Assembly: GCA_959026535.1 (NCBI GenBank)
Contig: CAUFMB010000004.1
Coordinates: 4,395 to 68,394, forward strand
Direction of reading: 5' to 3'
Origin: an uncultured Collinsella sp.
Lineage (GTDB): Bacteria; Actinomycetota; Coriobacteriia; Coriobacteriales; Coriobacteriaceae
DNA: 64,000 nt
Within the stretch, counting starts at the first letter, position 1, and every line of letters begins with the position of its first letter. Shown here piece after piece: positions 8,674 through 17,431 of this stretch. The notes beneath the pieces were generated by a model. That model saw only the letters and a list, made by a program, of their open reading frames with translations. It was not told the origin of the DNA and did not search any database. The position numbers and the translations under genes are program-made.

Positions 8674-8717
8674 ACACCTGGCTTTACAGCTGTCTTGTCA
8701 GCTGTAAAGCCAGGTGT
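8674..8717 (+). promoter_or_regulatory. Probable NiaR operator and nadA promoter in a 44-bp palindrome
   Basis: Two perfect 19-bp arms (8674-8692, starting ACACCTGGCTTTACAGCTG, and 8699-8717) are separated by TCTTGT. TTGTCA (8695-8700) and CATACT (8718-8723) are 17 bp apart and could be the -35 and -10 boxes, so a repressor on the palindrome would block RNA polymerase. The gene downstream in the operon, niaR, encodes the expected nicotinate-responsive repressor. The pairing of this site with NiaR is inference from context. Confidence 0.75.
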
Positions 8718-8758
8718 CATACTAAAGCCCCAAGATTCGCCAAAAGAGAGGGGCCTTG

Positions 8759-9784
8759 ATGGCACAGAGCGCGAACATGGATGCATCGGAGCTTGCACGC
8801 GATATCGCGGCCGGCCTGGCATCGGCAACGACGGCAACGGAGCGCGCGGCGCTGGTACCCGCAGAGCTCGTCGAGGCCATTCATCAGCTAAAAACCCAAC
8901 GTGACGCAGTGATCCTGGCACACTATTATGTGGCGCCCGAGGTCCAAGCCGTTGCCGATTACGTCGGCGACAGCTTCTACCTGGCAAAGCTCGCCAAGAG
9001 CCTGCCGCAGCAGACTATCGTGCTGTGCGGCGTGGAGTTTATGGGCGAGAGCGCCAAGCTGCTTAACCCCACCAAGACCGTGCTGCTGCCCGAGCCGGGC
9101 GCGGACTGTCCCATGGCGCACATGGTCAAGCGCGAGACGGTCGACGCGGCGCGTGCCGAGTATGGCGACGACCTGGCCGTGGTGTGCTACGTCAACTCCA
9201 CGGTCGAGATCAAGAGCTGGAGTGACGTGTGCGTTACCAGCTCTAACGCCGTCAAGATCGTCTCCGAGCTGCCGCAGCAGCACATCTTGTTCATTCCCGA
9301 CCAGAATCTGGGCCGCTTTGTGGCCGAGCAGGTGCCCCAAAAGCACGTCATCCTCAACAACGGCTACTGCCCGCGTCATCACATCATCACCGTCGAGCAG
9401 ATCGTCGACGCGCAGGAGGCGCACCCCGACGCGCTCGTGCTGGCACACCCCGAGTGCAAGGCCGACGTCCTGGCCGAGGCCGACTACATCGGCTCTACTG
9501 CCGGCATCATCAAGTATGCCGAGGAGTCGGACGCGAGCGAGTTCATCATCGTGACGGTCCGCGGCGTGCTCTACGAACTCGAGCGCCGCTGCCAGGGCAC
9601 CGGCAAGAAGTTCTACTTCCCTGCGGTGCAGCCCACCTGCGTCAACATGGATCTCATCACGCTCGAAAAGCTCGTGCACTGCCTGGAGACGGGCGAGGGC
9701 GAGGTGCAGATTGGCGTGTCGGACGAGGCCGCCGATCAGGCCAAGCTCACGCTCGACCGCATGCTCGAGTACGCGGCGCGCTAA
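8759..9784 (+). CDS. nadA: Quinolinate synthase NadA
   Basis: NadA condenses iminoaspartate with dihydroxyacetone phosphate to quinolinate using a [4Fe-4S] cluster. The 341-residue protein has the family signatures AHYYVAPEVQAVADYVGDS, LCGVEFMGESAKLLNP, GADCPMAHM, NNGYCPRHH, HPECKADV and PTCVNM, which include the three cluster cysteines. ATG 8759 follows GAGAGGGG; a TTG one codon earlier is less likely. It is the first gene of the nadA-nadB-nadC-niaR operon and lies just after the palindromic operator. Confidence 0.97.
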   Translation: MAQSANMDASELARDIAAGLASATTATERAALVPAELVEAIHQLKTQRDAVILAHYYVAPEVQAVADYVGDSFYLAKLAKSLPQQTIVLCGVEFMGESAKLLNPTKTVLLPEPGADCPMAHMVKRETVDAARAEYGDDLAVVCYVNSTVEIKSWSDVCVTSSNAVKIVSELPQQHILFIPDQNLGRFVAEQVPQKHVILNNGYCPRHHIITVEQIVDAQEAHPDALVLAHPECKADVLAEADYIGSTAGIIKYAEESDASEFIIVTVRGVLYELERRCQGTGKKFYFPAVQPTCVNMDLITLEKLVHCLETGEGEVQIGVSDEAADQAKLTLDRMLEYAAR

Positions 9785-9840
9785 GCCAATGTGACATGAG
9801 GGACCATCCCTTATGCCACATTACAAGGGAGAGGATTCCT

Positions 9841-11217
9841 GTGGAAAACAAACAATACCCCGATATGGAGTGTGACGTCGTCATTGCTGGTTGCGGCGTG
9901 GCGGGCCTGTATGCGGCTCTCAATCTGCCGACGAGCACGCGCGTAATCATGCTCTCCAAGGGTGCCGTCGATGAGTGCGATTCGATGCTCGCGCAGGGCG
10001 GCATCTGTGTACTGCCCGAGGGTTCTGACTACGACGCCTTCTTTGAGGACACCATGCATGCCGGCCACTACGAGAACCGCCGCGAGAGCGTCGACATCAT
10101 GATTCGCTCGAGCCGCTCGGTCATCAACGACCTGCTAGCGATGGGCGTGGATTTTGAGCGCAAGGCCGACGGCAGTCTCGACTTTACCCGCGAGGGCGCG
10201 CACAGCCGCCCGCGCATCGCCTTCCATGCCGATATTACGGGCAAGGAGATTACGACCAAGCTGCTCCAGGCTGTCCGCAAGCTGGACAACGTGCAGATTC
10301 TCGAACACGTTGCCATGACCGACATCCTGACGGCCGAGCGCGATGGCGCCACGGTGTGCACCGGCGTTGTCGCCGTTGTCGTGGATGAGGGCGATTCGGC
10401 TCGCCCCGCCGACGAGCTGGCAAATGCCGCTGAGGGCGTGCATGCCGGCGAGCCGTTTAAGATCCATGCCCGCCACACGCTGTGGGCGACGGGTGGCATT
10501 GGCGGCGTGTACGACCACTCGACCAACTACCCGCAGCTCACGGGCGACGCCTGCTACATCGCTCAGGAGCATGGCATTAAGATGGAGCACCTGGACTACG
10601 TGCAGATCCATCCCACGGGTCTGTTCTCGCCGCAGCCGGGTCGCACGTTCCTGATCAGCGAGAGCTGCCGCGGCGAGGGCGCGATTTTGCTCAACGCCGC
10701 CGGCGAGCGTTTTACCGACGAGTTGCAGCCGCGCGACGTTGTCGCCGCCGCCATCCGCGAGCAGATGAAGCAGGACGGCACCGAGCACGAGTGGCTGAGC
10801 TTTGCCCCCGTCGAGCGTGACGTGGTGACCGGGCACTTTGCCAACATTCGCGCGCGCTGCCTGGAGGACGGCCGCGACATCTTGGACGAGCCCATTCCCG
10901 TTACGCCGACGCAGCACTACTTTATGGGCGGCGTGTGGGTCGACAAGGACGGCCGCACCTCGATGCCCGAGCTCTATGCCGCGGGCGAGACGGCTTGCAA
11001 CGGCGTTCACGGCAAGAACCGCCTAGCTTCCAACAGCCTGCTCGAGTCCCTAGTCTGGGGTCGTCGCGCTGCTTGGCGTATGCGCACCGGCGAGTCGCTG
11101 GCCGTGGAGCAGGCGGGCGAGCCCGCGCTCGATGGCCGTCATCGCGCCCTGAGCGCCGACACCCTGGCAATCGATGATTTAGCCCGTGCCGCCAGCACGC
11201 AGGCCGTGGAGGAGTAG
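9841..11217 (+). CDS. nadB: L-aspartate oxidase NadB (short form)
   Basis: NadB oxidises L-aspartate to iminoaspartate, the substrate of NadA. The FAD-binding N-terminus reads DVVIAGCGVAGLYAAL, followed by SMLAQGGI, the active-site region REGAHSRPRI, HPTGL with SESCRGEGAIL, and TQHYFMGG near FAD contacts; GKNRLASNSLLE closes the fold. GTG 9841 is used because GGAGAGG lies upstream and the protein starts well there; the long upstream frame is a shadow of nadA. At 458 residues it is about 70-80 residues shorter than E. coli NadB and lacks most of the C-terminal helical domain, as in several other bacteria. Confidence 0.96.
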   Translation: MENKQYPDMECDVVIAGCGVAGLYAALNLPTSTRVIMLSKGAVDECDSMLAQGGICVLPEGSDYDAFFEDTMHAGHYENRRESVDIMIRSSRSVINDLLAMGVDFERKADGSLDFTREGAHSRPRIAFHADITGKEITTKLLQAVRKLDNVQILEHVAMTDILTAERDGATVCTGVVAVVVDEGDSARPADELANAAEGVHAGEPFKIHARHTLWATGGIGGVYDHSTNYPQLTGDACYIAQEHGIKMEHLDYVQIHPTGLFSPQPGRTFLISESCRGEGAILLNAAGERFTDELQPRDVVAAAIREQMKQDGTEHEWLSFAPVERDVVTGHFANIRARCLEDGRDILDEPIPVTPTQHYFMGGVWVDKDGRTSMPELYAAGETACNGVHGKNRLASNSLLESLVWGRRAAWRMRTGESLAVEQAGEPALDGRHRALSADTLAIDDLARAASTQAVEE

Positions 11218-11220
11218 ACC

Positions 11221-12081
11221 ATGAATCCCATTACCATGAAACTCGTCGTCGATGATCTGATTCTGCAGGCTCTGCGCGAGGACATTACGTTTGAGGACGT
11301 GAGCACGGCGAGCGTGTGCCCCACGGCGCGTCCCGCTACCGTTGAGCTTATCGCCAAGGCCGATGGCATCATCGCCGGCTTGGATGTGTTCGCCCGCACC
11401 TTTGAGCTGCTGGATTCGCAGAGCTCGGTGCTGCTCGACGTTGCCGATGGCGACGAGGTGCACGCCGGCGACCATGTGGGTCAGGTGCGCGGCGATGCGC
11501 GCGTGTTGCTTTCGGGCGAGCGCGTGGCGCTCAACTACCTGCAGCGCATGAGCGGCATCGCTACCTACACGCACAGCATGGCCGCGGCGCTCGAGGGAAC
11601 CAAGACCGTGCTCGTCGACACGCGCAAGACCACGCCGGGCATGCGCGTCTTCGAGAAGGCCGCGGTCGAGATCGGCGGCGGCAGCAACCACCGTTACAAC
11701 CTGTCGACGGCCGTCATGCTCAAGGACAACCACATCGATGCCGCCGGTGGCGTGACGCGTGCGATCGAGATGGCGCGCGCCCATGCATCGTTTACCACGA
11801 CGGTCGAGATCGAGTGCGAGAACCTGGACATGGTGCGCGAGGCCGTGGAGGCCGGCGCCGACATCATCATGTTCGACAACATGACCCATGACGACATGGC
11901 CGCCGCTATCGAGCTTATCGCCGGTCGCGCCAAGACCGAGTGCTCGGGCAACGTGGACGCCAGCAATATCCGCGCCCTGGCTGATCTGGGCGTCGACTAC
12001 ATTAGCTCGGGCGCCCTGACGCACTCCGCGCCGATCCTCGACCTCTCGCTTAAGCGCCTGCGTCTGCTGGACGGTAAATAA
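11221..12081 (+). CDS. nadC: Nicotinate-nucleotide pyrophosphorylase NadC
   Basis: NadC converts quinolinate and PRPP to nicotinate mononucleotide. The 286-residue protein begins two codons after nadB and shows ALREDITFEDVST, LSGERVALNYLQRMSGIATYT, VDTRKTTPGMRVFEKAAV, GGGSNHRYNLSTAVMLKDNH, VEIECENLDM, IIMFDNM and SSGALTHSAPILDLSLK, all classic quinolinate phosphoribosyltransferase motifs. Its last base is shared with the ATG of niaR (TAATG), so the two are translationally coupled. Confidence 0.97.
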   Translation: MNPITMKLVVDDLILQALREDITFEDVSTASVCPTARPATVELIAKADGIIAGLDVFARTFELLDSQSSVLLDVADGDEVHAGDHVGQVRGDARVLLSGERVALNYLQRMSGIATYTHSMAAALEGTKTVLVDTRKTTPGMRVFEKAAVEIGGGSNHRYNLSTAVMLKDNHIDAAGGVTRAIEMARAHASFTTTVEIECENLDMVREAVEAGADIIMFDNMTHDDMAAAIELIAGRAKTECSGNVDASNIRALADLGVDYISSGALTHSAPILDLSLKRLRLLDGK

Positions 12082-12626
12082 TGGACGCCCGCGAGCGTCG
12101 CCGTGCCATCATGGCCGTGCTCGAGGGGGCCAAGGGGCCCGTATCGGGCAGCACGCTTGCCCGCGAGGTGGGTGTGAGCCGCCAGATCGTGGTGCAGGAC
12201 ATCGCCCTGCTGCGCGCTGATGGGCACGATATCGTGGCGACCAACCGCGGCTACGTGTTGCGGGAGGCGCCCAGCAGCCCCGCCGTGCCTACGCGCTTGG
12301 TCAAGGTTCGCCACGGCGTGGAGCAGGCAGGCGATGAGCTCACGAGTATCGTCGACGCCGGCGGCGCCGTGCTCAACGTAATCGTCAATCACCGCGTGTA
12401 CGGTAAGATTACGGCCGACCTGGACATCCGCAATCGTCGCGATGTCGAGCGCTATCTGCGCGATATCGAGAGTGGCAAGAGCTTTCCGCTGCTAACGGTG
12501 ACGAGCGGCTATCACTTCCATCGCATTGCGGCGGAGGACGAACAGACCCTCGACGAGATCGAGGCGATGCTCAAGGAGAAAGGCTACCTAGCAGACCTCA
12601 TGCCTTACGAGGACGATCTATCGTAG
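12081..12626 (+). CDS. niaR: NiaR (YrxA) family nicotinate-responsive repressor, 3H domain
   Basis: A 181-residue repressor with an N-terminal winged HTH (GSTLAREVGVSRQIVVQDIALLRADG) and a C-terminal 3H domain whose conserved histidines appear in KVRHGVEQ, NHRVYG and GYHFHRI. Known NiaR proteins bind nicotinic acid and repress NAD synthesis and niacin uptake genes. Placement as the last gene of the nad operon, together with the palindrome before nadA, fits autoregulation. It ends before a strong bidirectional terminator. Confidence 0.94.
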   Translation: MDARERRRAIMAVLEGAKGPVSGSTLAREVGVSRQIVVQDIALLRADGHDIVATNRGYVLREAPSSPAVPTRLVKVRHGVEQAGDELTSIVDAGGAVLNVIVNHRVYGKITADLDIRNRRDVERYLRDIESGKSFPLLTVTSGYHFHRIAAEDEQTLDEIEAMLKEKGYLADLMPYEDDLS

Positions 12627-12682
12627 CCGACGCTGCAAACGCCCCTAAGCGGCAATCTGCAGCGGTGCCAAATTAGTTATCC

Positions 12683-12733
12683 GCACAAAAAAAGGAGGCC
12701 TCCGCGGCGATGCGGAGGCCTCCTTTTTTGTGC
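12683..12733. terminator. Strong bidirectional terminator between niaR and ferredoxin
   Basis: A 22-bp nearly perfect stem (GCACAAAAAAAGGAGGCCTC on the left; the mirror image on the right) with a six-base loop. It has a run of A on one side and T on the other, so it can stop transcription from both convergent genes. Confidence 0.93.
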
Positions 12734-12767
12734 ACGGTGTACTTTTGAGTGTGCAAGTGGGGAGTTG

Positions 12768-12953
12768 TTACTCCTCGACGATCTCGGTGATCGCGCCAGC
12801 GGGGCAAGCGTCCTGGCAAGCGCCACAGGCGACGCAGGAGTCCTCGTCAGCGACGGTAGCGACGTCCTGGAGCTCCAGAACGCCAGCGGGGCAGGAGTCG
12901 ACGCAAACGCCACAAGCGATGCACTCGTCGGCATCAATTACGGGATGAGCCAT
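12768..12953 (-). CDS. 2[4Fe-4S] ferredoxin
   Basis: A 61-residue clostridial-type ferredoxin with two cluster motifs, CIACGVCVDSCPAG and CVACGACQDACPAG, separated by the usual acidic linker. It carries low-potential electrons in the cytoplasm. ATG 12953 (MAHPVIDADECIACG) is preceded by GAGAGGA; longer in-frame readings lack a ribosome site. It is a monocistronic gene, convergent with the nad operon across a shared terminator. Confidence 0.96.
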   Translation of the reverse strand: MAHPVIDADECIACGVCVDSCPAGVLELQDVATVADEDSCVACGACQDACPAGAITEIVEE

Positions 12954-13208
12954 GGTAGTTTCCTCTCTGTTGACCGACGCTACAGGCGATGCGCGCCGGT
13001 TTGATTCGGGCAAAAACATACCACGGGAGCGACCGTTTGCAATACCCTCTGACCGGCATCTTCATACCGTTCGCCGAGTATGCCAAGGTTTACTAAAAAA
13101 CGTGCAGGTGGGGCCGTTGAGCTGCGTAAATGTTAGCTAAAGGTGACTTGAAATATTGAGCTATTGGGCGCGCCTGCGGAAAGGGCATCCCGTTATTTGG
13201 CCGAAAAC

Positions 13209-13256
13209 CGGGTCGCAGTTTCCGGTTGGGCCCGCTAGCGGAAACTGCGACCCGGT
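13209..13256. repeat. Palindrome of the GGGTCGCAGTTTCCG type
   Basis: Arms CCGGGTCGCAGTTTCCG and CGGAAACTGCGACCCGG flank a 14-nt centre. Half-site-like variants of the same word (GGGATGTAGTTTCC, GGGATACAGTTTCC, GGGACGCACTTTCC) recur at 37.93-38.07 kb, so this is a dispersed repeat rather than only a local hairpin. Confidence 0.75.
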
Positions 13257-13412
13257 ATCAGCTCTCAAAACGGGACGAGCTTTCCGCAAGGCAGCCCCAG
13301 GCACCCTCGGACCCAAGCCTCAGCCATCTCTACATAGATCTCGATAGATTTGCCTAGAACTCAAACAGCGCATCTACCTGCGCATTTAAGAACCTAAACT
13401 CTCGGCAATAAG

Positions 13413-13447
13413 AAATCTTATATGAATTGACTTAGATTTTGTATATT
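13413..13447 (+). promoter_or_regulatory. dnaK promoter with probable HspR-type operator
   Basis: AAATCTTATAT (13413-13423), five bases, then GACTTAGATTT (13429-13439), followed by TATATT (13442-13447) as a likely -10. The same arrangement with identical 11-mers precedes clpB at 22370. AAATCT and AGATTT form an inverted repeat spaced 15 bp. The site differs from the streptomycete HAIR consensus, so assignment to HspR is inference. Confidence 0.65.
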
Positions 13448-13548
13448 CCGGCCCATAAGGGGATACACTACATCCTGAAAGACAAGCCGAAACACCGCTC
13501 GGCAGACCGCCGAGTCGGTGCAAACGCACAAGAGAGAGGGAATTTCTA

Positions 13549-15441
13549 ATGGGCAAGATTCTTGGTATCGACCTTGGTACTACTAACTCCGCAATGGCCG
13601 TCCTCGAGGGCGGTTCTCCGACCATTATCGTGAACGCCGAGGGCGACCGCACCACCCCGTCCGTCGTGGGCTTCCGTGCCGACGGCGACCGCGTCGTGGG
13701 TAAGGCCGCTAAGAACCAGGCTGTCACCAACCCCAAGAACACCGTGTTCTCCATCAAGCGCTTCATGGGCCGCAAGTACTCCGAGTGCACCTCCGAGATC
13801 AAGACCGTGCCGTACGAGGTCAAGGAGGGCCAGGGTGGCCGTGCCGTCGTCGACATCGAGGGCAAGGATTACACCGCCGAGCAGGTGAGCGCCATGACGC
13901 TCGCCAAGATGAAGGCCGACGCCGAGAAGTATCTGGGCGAGACCGTTACCGACGCCGTCATCACCGTCCCGGCCTACTTCAACGACGCCCAGCGTCAGGC
14001 CACCAAGGACGCCGGTAAGATCGCCGGCCTCAACGTCAAGCGTATCGTCAACGAGCCGACCGCTGCTGCTCTTGCCTATGGCCTGGACAAGCAGGGCACC
14101 GACCAGCGCATCCTGGTCTTCGACCTGGGCGGCGGCACCTTCGACGTCTCCATCCTCGACCTCGCCGACGGCGTGTTTGAGGTTCTGTCCACCTCGGGCG
14201 ACAACCACCTGGGCGGCGATGACTGGGATCAGCGCGTCATCGACTGGATGGCCGATAAGTTCCAGCAGGAGAACGGTGTCGACCTGCGTCAGGACCCCAT
14301 GGCCCTGCAGCGTCTGAAGGAGGCCGCCGAGAACGCCAAGAAGGAGCTCTCCGCCGCCCAGCAGACCACCATCAACCTGCCGTTCATTACCATGAACCAG
14401 TCCGGCCCGCTGCACCTCAACTACACGCTGACCCGCGCCGAGTTCGAGAAGATCACCCGCGACCTGCTCGAGCGCTGCAAGCAGCCTGTCACCAACGCCC
14501 TGCGCGACGCTAAGCTCAAGCTCTCCGATTTGACCGAGGTCATCCTCGTCGGCGGCTCCACCCGTATGCCCGCTGTCCAGGAGCTCGTCAAGACCATGAC
14601 CGGCAAGCAGCCCAACATGTCCGTGAACCCCGACGAGGTCGTTGCCGACGGTGCTGCCGTCCAGGGCGGCGTGCTCACCGGCGACGTCGAGGGCATCCTG
14701 CTGCTCGACGTTACCCCGCTGTCGCTGGGCGTCGAGACCATGGGCGGCATCATGACCAAGATGATCGACCGCAACACCACGATCCCGACCTCCAAGACCG
14801 AGGTCTACTCCACCGCTGCCGACAACCAGACCAGCGTCGAGATCAACGTGCTCCAGGGCGAGCGCGAGCTTGCCCGCGACAACAAGTCGCTCGGTAAGTT
14901 CCAGCTGACCGGCATCCCGGCTGCCCGCCGCGGCGTGCCGCAGATCGAGGTCACTTTCGACATCGACGCCAACGGCATCGTCAAGGTCTCCGCTAAGGAC
15001 AAGGGCACCGGCAAGGAGCAGCAGATCACCATTTCCGGCTCCACCGCTCTGTCCGACGACGAAGTCGATCGTATGGTCAAGGACGCCGAGGCTCATGCCG
15101 AGGAGGACAAGAAGCAGAAGGAAGAGGTCGAGGTCCGCAACCAGACCGACAGCCTGTGCTACTCCACCGAGCAGACCCTCAACGAGCTGGGCGACAAGGT
15201 TTCCGCCGACGTGAAGTCCAAGGCCGAGGCCGCTATCGCCGACGCCAAGAAGGCGCTCGAGGGCTCTGACGTCGAGGCCATCAAGGCCGCCGGCGAGTCC
15301 CTGCAGTCCGTGGCCTACGAGCTGGCCCAGGTTGTCTACGCCGACGCTCAGCAGCAGACCGACGGTGCCGCCGGCGCCCAGCCTGCCGACGATGACGTCG
15401 TCGACGCCGACTACGAGGTTGTGGACGACGAGGACAAGTAA
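13549..15441 (+). CDS. dnaK: Chaperone DnaK (Hsp70)
   Basis: A 630-residue Hsp70. The nucleotide-binding domain starts GKILGIDLGTTNSAMAV and shows NEPTAAALAYGL, VFDLGGGTFDVSIL and ILVGGSTRMPAVQ. The substrate-binding domain begins DVTPLSLGVETMGG, and the acidic C-terminus ends DADYEVVDDEDK. It folds client proteins with GrpE and DnaJ encoded just downstream. The ATG follows GAGAGAGG. It is first in dnaK-grpE-dnaJ-hspR, the classic actinobacterial order in which HspR with DnaK as co-repressor controls the operon. Confidence 0.98.
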   Translation: MGKILGIDLGTTNSAMAVLEGGSPTIIVNAEGDRTTPSVVGFRADGDRVVGKAAKNQAVTNPKNTVFSIKRFMGRKYSECTSEIKTVPYEVKEGQGGRAVVDIEGKDYTAEQVSAMTLAKMKADAEKYLGETVTDAVITVPAYFNDAQRQATKDAGKIAGLNVKRIVNEPTAAALAYGLDKQGTDQRILVFDLGGGTFDVSILDLADGVFEVLSTSGDNHLGGDDWDQRVIDWMADKFQQENGVDLRQDPMALQRLKEAAENAKKELSAAQQTTINLPFITMNQSGPLHLNYTLTRAEFEKITRDLLERCKQPVTNALRDAKLKLSDLTEVILVGGSTRMPAVQELVKTMTGKQPNMSVNPDEVVADGAAVQGGVLTGDVEGILLLDVTPLSLGVETMGGIMTKMIDRNTTIPTSKTEVYSTAADNQTSVEINVLQGERELARDNKSLGKFQLTGIPAARRGVPQIEVTFDIDANGIVKVSAKDKGTGKEQQITISGSTALSDDEVDRMVKDAEAHAEEDKKQKEEVEVRNQTDSLCYSTEQTLNELGDKVSADVKSKAEAAIADAKKALEGSDVEAIKAAGESLQSVAYELAQVVYADAQQQTDGAAGAQPADDDVVDADYEVVDDEDK

Positions 15442-15443
15442 TC

Positions 15444-16286
15444 ATGTCCGCCCGTAAAGCTCGCACGGAGGCGGCCGCCGTTGGTGCCGCCCCCGTTGAC
15501 TCTGAGGAGAAGGACGTGAAGATTCCCGTAGAGGCCGCAGACGTTACCGAGGCCAACGAGGCCCCGGCCGCCGAGGCTGCCGAGAACCAAGTAGAGGATT
15601 CTAACAAGGAGGCGACGATGACCGAGGACGAGATGGTGGAAGCCGCTATCCGCGCCGGTGAGGAAGCCGCCGACAACGACTTTAAGCTCAAGTTCGAGCA
15701 GGCTCAGAAAGAGCTTGCCGACGTGCGCAACGAGCTCGATGCTGCGGCAGAGGCTCAGAAGGCCGCCGAGGACAAGGCAAAGGACGCCACCGAGCGCACC
15801 GCCCGTCTGCAGGCCGACTGGGAGAACTTCCGTCGCCGCACCGCCAATGAGCGTATCGCCGAGCGCGAGCGCGCGACCGAGAAGCTCGTCACCGCGCTGC
15901 TGCCGGTGGTCGACGATATCGAGCGTGCGATCGACCATGCCCGCAGCCAGGAGCTTGCCGACGACTTTAAGCAGTTCGTCGACGGTGTCGACGCGGTGCA
16001 TGCCAAGCTGCTCGATGTGTTTGCGCACGAGGGCGTTGAGCCCATCGACCCCAAGGGCGAGGCGTTCGATCCGCTCGAGCACCAAGCCGTGGGTCGCGTC
16101 GAGGACGCGTCGCAGTACGATGAGACCGTCAACGACGTGTACCAGAAGGGCTACCGCATGGCGGATCGCATCCTGCGTTCCGCGATGGTGACGGTGACCT
16201 ACGGCGGCGAGAAACGCCCCGCACCGGAGCCCGAAGCGGCGCCCGAGGATGCTGCGGCCGATACGGCCGAGAGCACCGAGGAGTAA
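15444..16286 (+). CDS. grpE: Nucleotide exchange factor GrpE
   Basis: GrpE releases ADP from DnaK. The C-terminal two thirds are typical: a long coiled coil (KFEQAQKELADVRNELDAAAE...), then NFRRRTANERIAERERATEKLVTALLPVVDDIERAI and the beta domain ending YQKGYRMADRILRSAMVTV. The first 58 residues are acidic, Ala/Glu-rich and unlike the family core. ATG 15444 follows dnaK by two bases, but a second ATG at 15618 (MTEDEMVEAAIR) has a much better site, AAGGAGG, and would give a 222-residue GrpE of usual length. Either or both starts could be used. Confidence 0.95.
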   Translation: MSARKARTEAAAVGAAPVDSEEKDVKIPVEAADVTEANEAPAAEAAENQVEDSNKEATMTEDEMVEAAIRAGEEAADNDFKLKFEQAQKELADVRNELDAAAEAQKAAEDKAKDATERTARLQADWENFRRRTANERIAERERATEKLVTALLPVVDDIERAIDHARSQELADDFKQFVDGVDAVHAKLLDVFAHEGVEPIDPKGEAFDPLEHQAVGRVEDASQYDETVNDVYQKGYRMADRILRSAMVTVTYGGEKRPAPEPEAAPEDAAADTAESTEE

Positions 16287-16291
16287 TTGAG

Positions 16292-16322
16292 AAGGGCCCC
16301 GGGGCAACACCCGGGGCCCTTT
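16292..16322 (+). terminator. Hairpin between grpE and dnaJ
   Basis: AAGGGCCCCGGG pairs with CCCGGGGCCCTTT around a six-base loop and is followed by only a short T run. It probably attenuates or stabilises the dnaK-grpE message and lowers dnaJ-hspR expression. Confidence 0.75.
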
Positions 16323-16393
16323 CTGGCCTAGTGCCATATGAAAGCATGAGCCGCCGCCCGCTGGGCGGCGGATGAAACAGGAGAGGAGCTACG

Positions 16394-17359
16394 ATGGCTG
16401 CAGGCAAAACCTTCTATGACATCCTGGGCGTATCCAAGAGCGCCTCCGACAAAGAGATCAAGAGCGCGTTTCGCAAGCTCGCGCAAAAATATCACCCCGA
16501 TGCCGGCGGTGACGAGGCCAAGTTCAAGGAGATCAGCGAGGCCTACGAGACGCTTTCGGACGAGAAGAAGCGCAAAGAGTACGACCAGATGCTCATGTTT
16601 GGCGGCATGCCGGGCGCGGGCGGCGCGTATGGCGGCGGCTACGGTGCCGGCGCGGGTGCCAGCGGCTGGGGCGACATCTTCGACAGCATCTTTAGCGGCA
16701 ACGGCGCCTGGGGCAGCGATTGGGGCTCGGGCTTTGCCGGGGCTGCGGGCGCTGCCGGTGCCGGCGCGGGTCGCAGCCGTGCTCGCAAGGGCGGCGACCT
16801 GTCGCTGACCGTCGATGTGACGGCCGAGGACGCGTTTCGCGGCGTGACGCACAAGGTCACCTATCGCATTCCCTCGACAGGCGAGCAGCAGACCATTACG
16901 GTCTCGGTGCCCGCGGGCGCGGTCGACGGCGGCAAGCTACGCTACAAGCGTCGCGGCGAGTATGGCGTTGCCGGCGGCGAGCGCGGCGACCTGGTCGTGA
17001 CCACGCATGTGGAGGAGCACCCGCTGTTTAAGCGCAAGGGTGCCGATGTGACCATGGAGGTGCCGATCTCGGTCTACGAGGCGGCGCTCGGCTGCACGGT
17101 TGATGTGCCCACGCCCGGCGGCGCGACGGTTCGTCTGAAGGTGCCCGCTGGCACCCAGACGGGCAAGAAGTTCCGCTTTAAGGAGATGGGTGCGCCCGAC
17201 GTCAAGCACCGTGGCCGCACAGGCGCGCTGCTCGTCGAAATCAAGGTACAGGTCCCCACGAACCTGTCCGATGACGAGCGCGATGCTATGACCAAGCTGC
17301 GCGAGGCCGACACGCGCGATTATCGCGAGAAGGTCAACCGTTACAAGGCGACGTACTAG
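16394..17359 (+). CDS. dnaJ: DnaJ-family co-chaperone without zinc finger
   Basis: A 321-residue J-domain protein. The J domain (residues 1-70) contains the HPD motif in QKYHPDAGG. A Gly/Ala-rich linker (residues 73-130) is followed by two C-terminal beta domains (GGDLSLTVDVTAEDAFRGV, then VPAGAVDGGKLRYKRRGEYG, ending YREKVNRYKATY). The four CxxCxGxG zinc repeats of classical DnaJ are absent, so it is CbpA/DnaJ2-like. GAGAGGAG lies before the ATG. It stimulates the DnaK ATPase and delivers substrates. Confidence 0.95.
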   Translation: MAAGKTFYDILGVSKSASDKEIKSAFRKLAQKYHPDAGGDEAKFKEISEAYETLSDEKKRKEYDQMLMFGGMPGAGGAYGGGYGAGAGASGWGDIFDSIFSGNGAWGSDWGSGFAGAAGAAGAGAGRSRARKGGDLSLTVDVTAEDAFRGVTHKVTYRIPSTGEQQTITVSVPAGAVDGGKLRYKRRGEYGVAGGERGDLVVTTHVEEHPLFKRKGADVTMEVPISVYEAALGCTVDVPTPGGATVRLKVPAGTQTGKKFRFKEMGAPDVKHRGRTGALLVEIKVQVPTNLSDDERDAMTKLREADTRDYREKVNRYKATY

Positions 17360-17431
17360 GGCGGTCGTGGCGCACACCCGCGCCCGCGGGCTTATGATGG
17401 ACGATAACGAGACGGAAAGGGGTCAGGTAGC

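Larger units (their letters stand above)
12954..13548. other. 595-bp intergenic region upstream of ferredoxin and dnaK
   Basis: No credible gene is seen. It contains the ferredoxin promoter on the left, a palindromic repeat at 13209-13256 and the dnaK control element at 13413-13447. Short open frames here have no ribosome sites or family features. Confidence 0.7.

Noticed and set aside
13546..15096. 516-codon open frame on the minus strand opposite dnaK
   Set aside because: It is a mirror of GC-rich codon use in dnaK, is low complexity, and has no ribosome site or domain.
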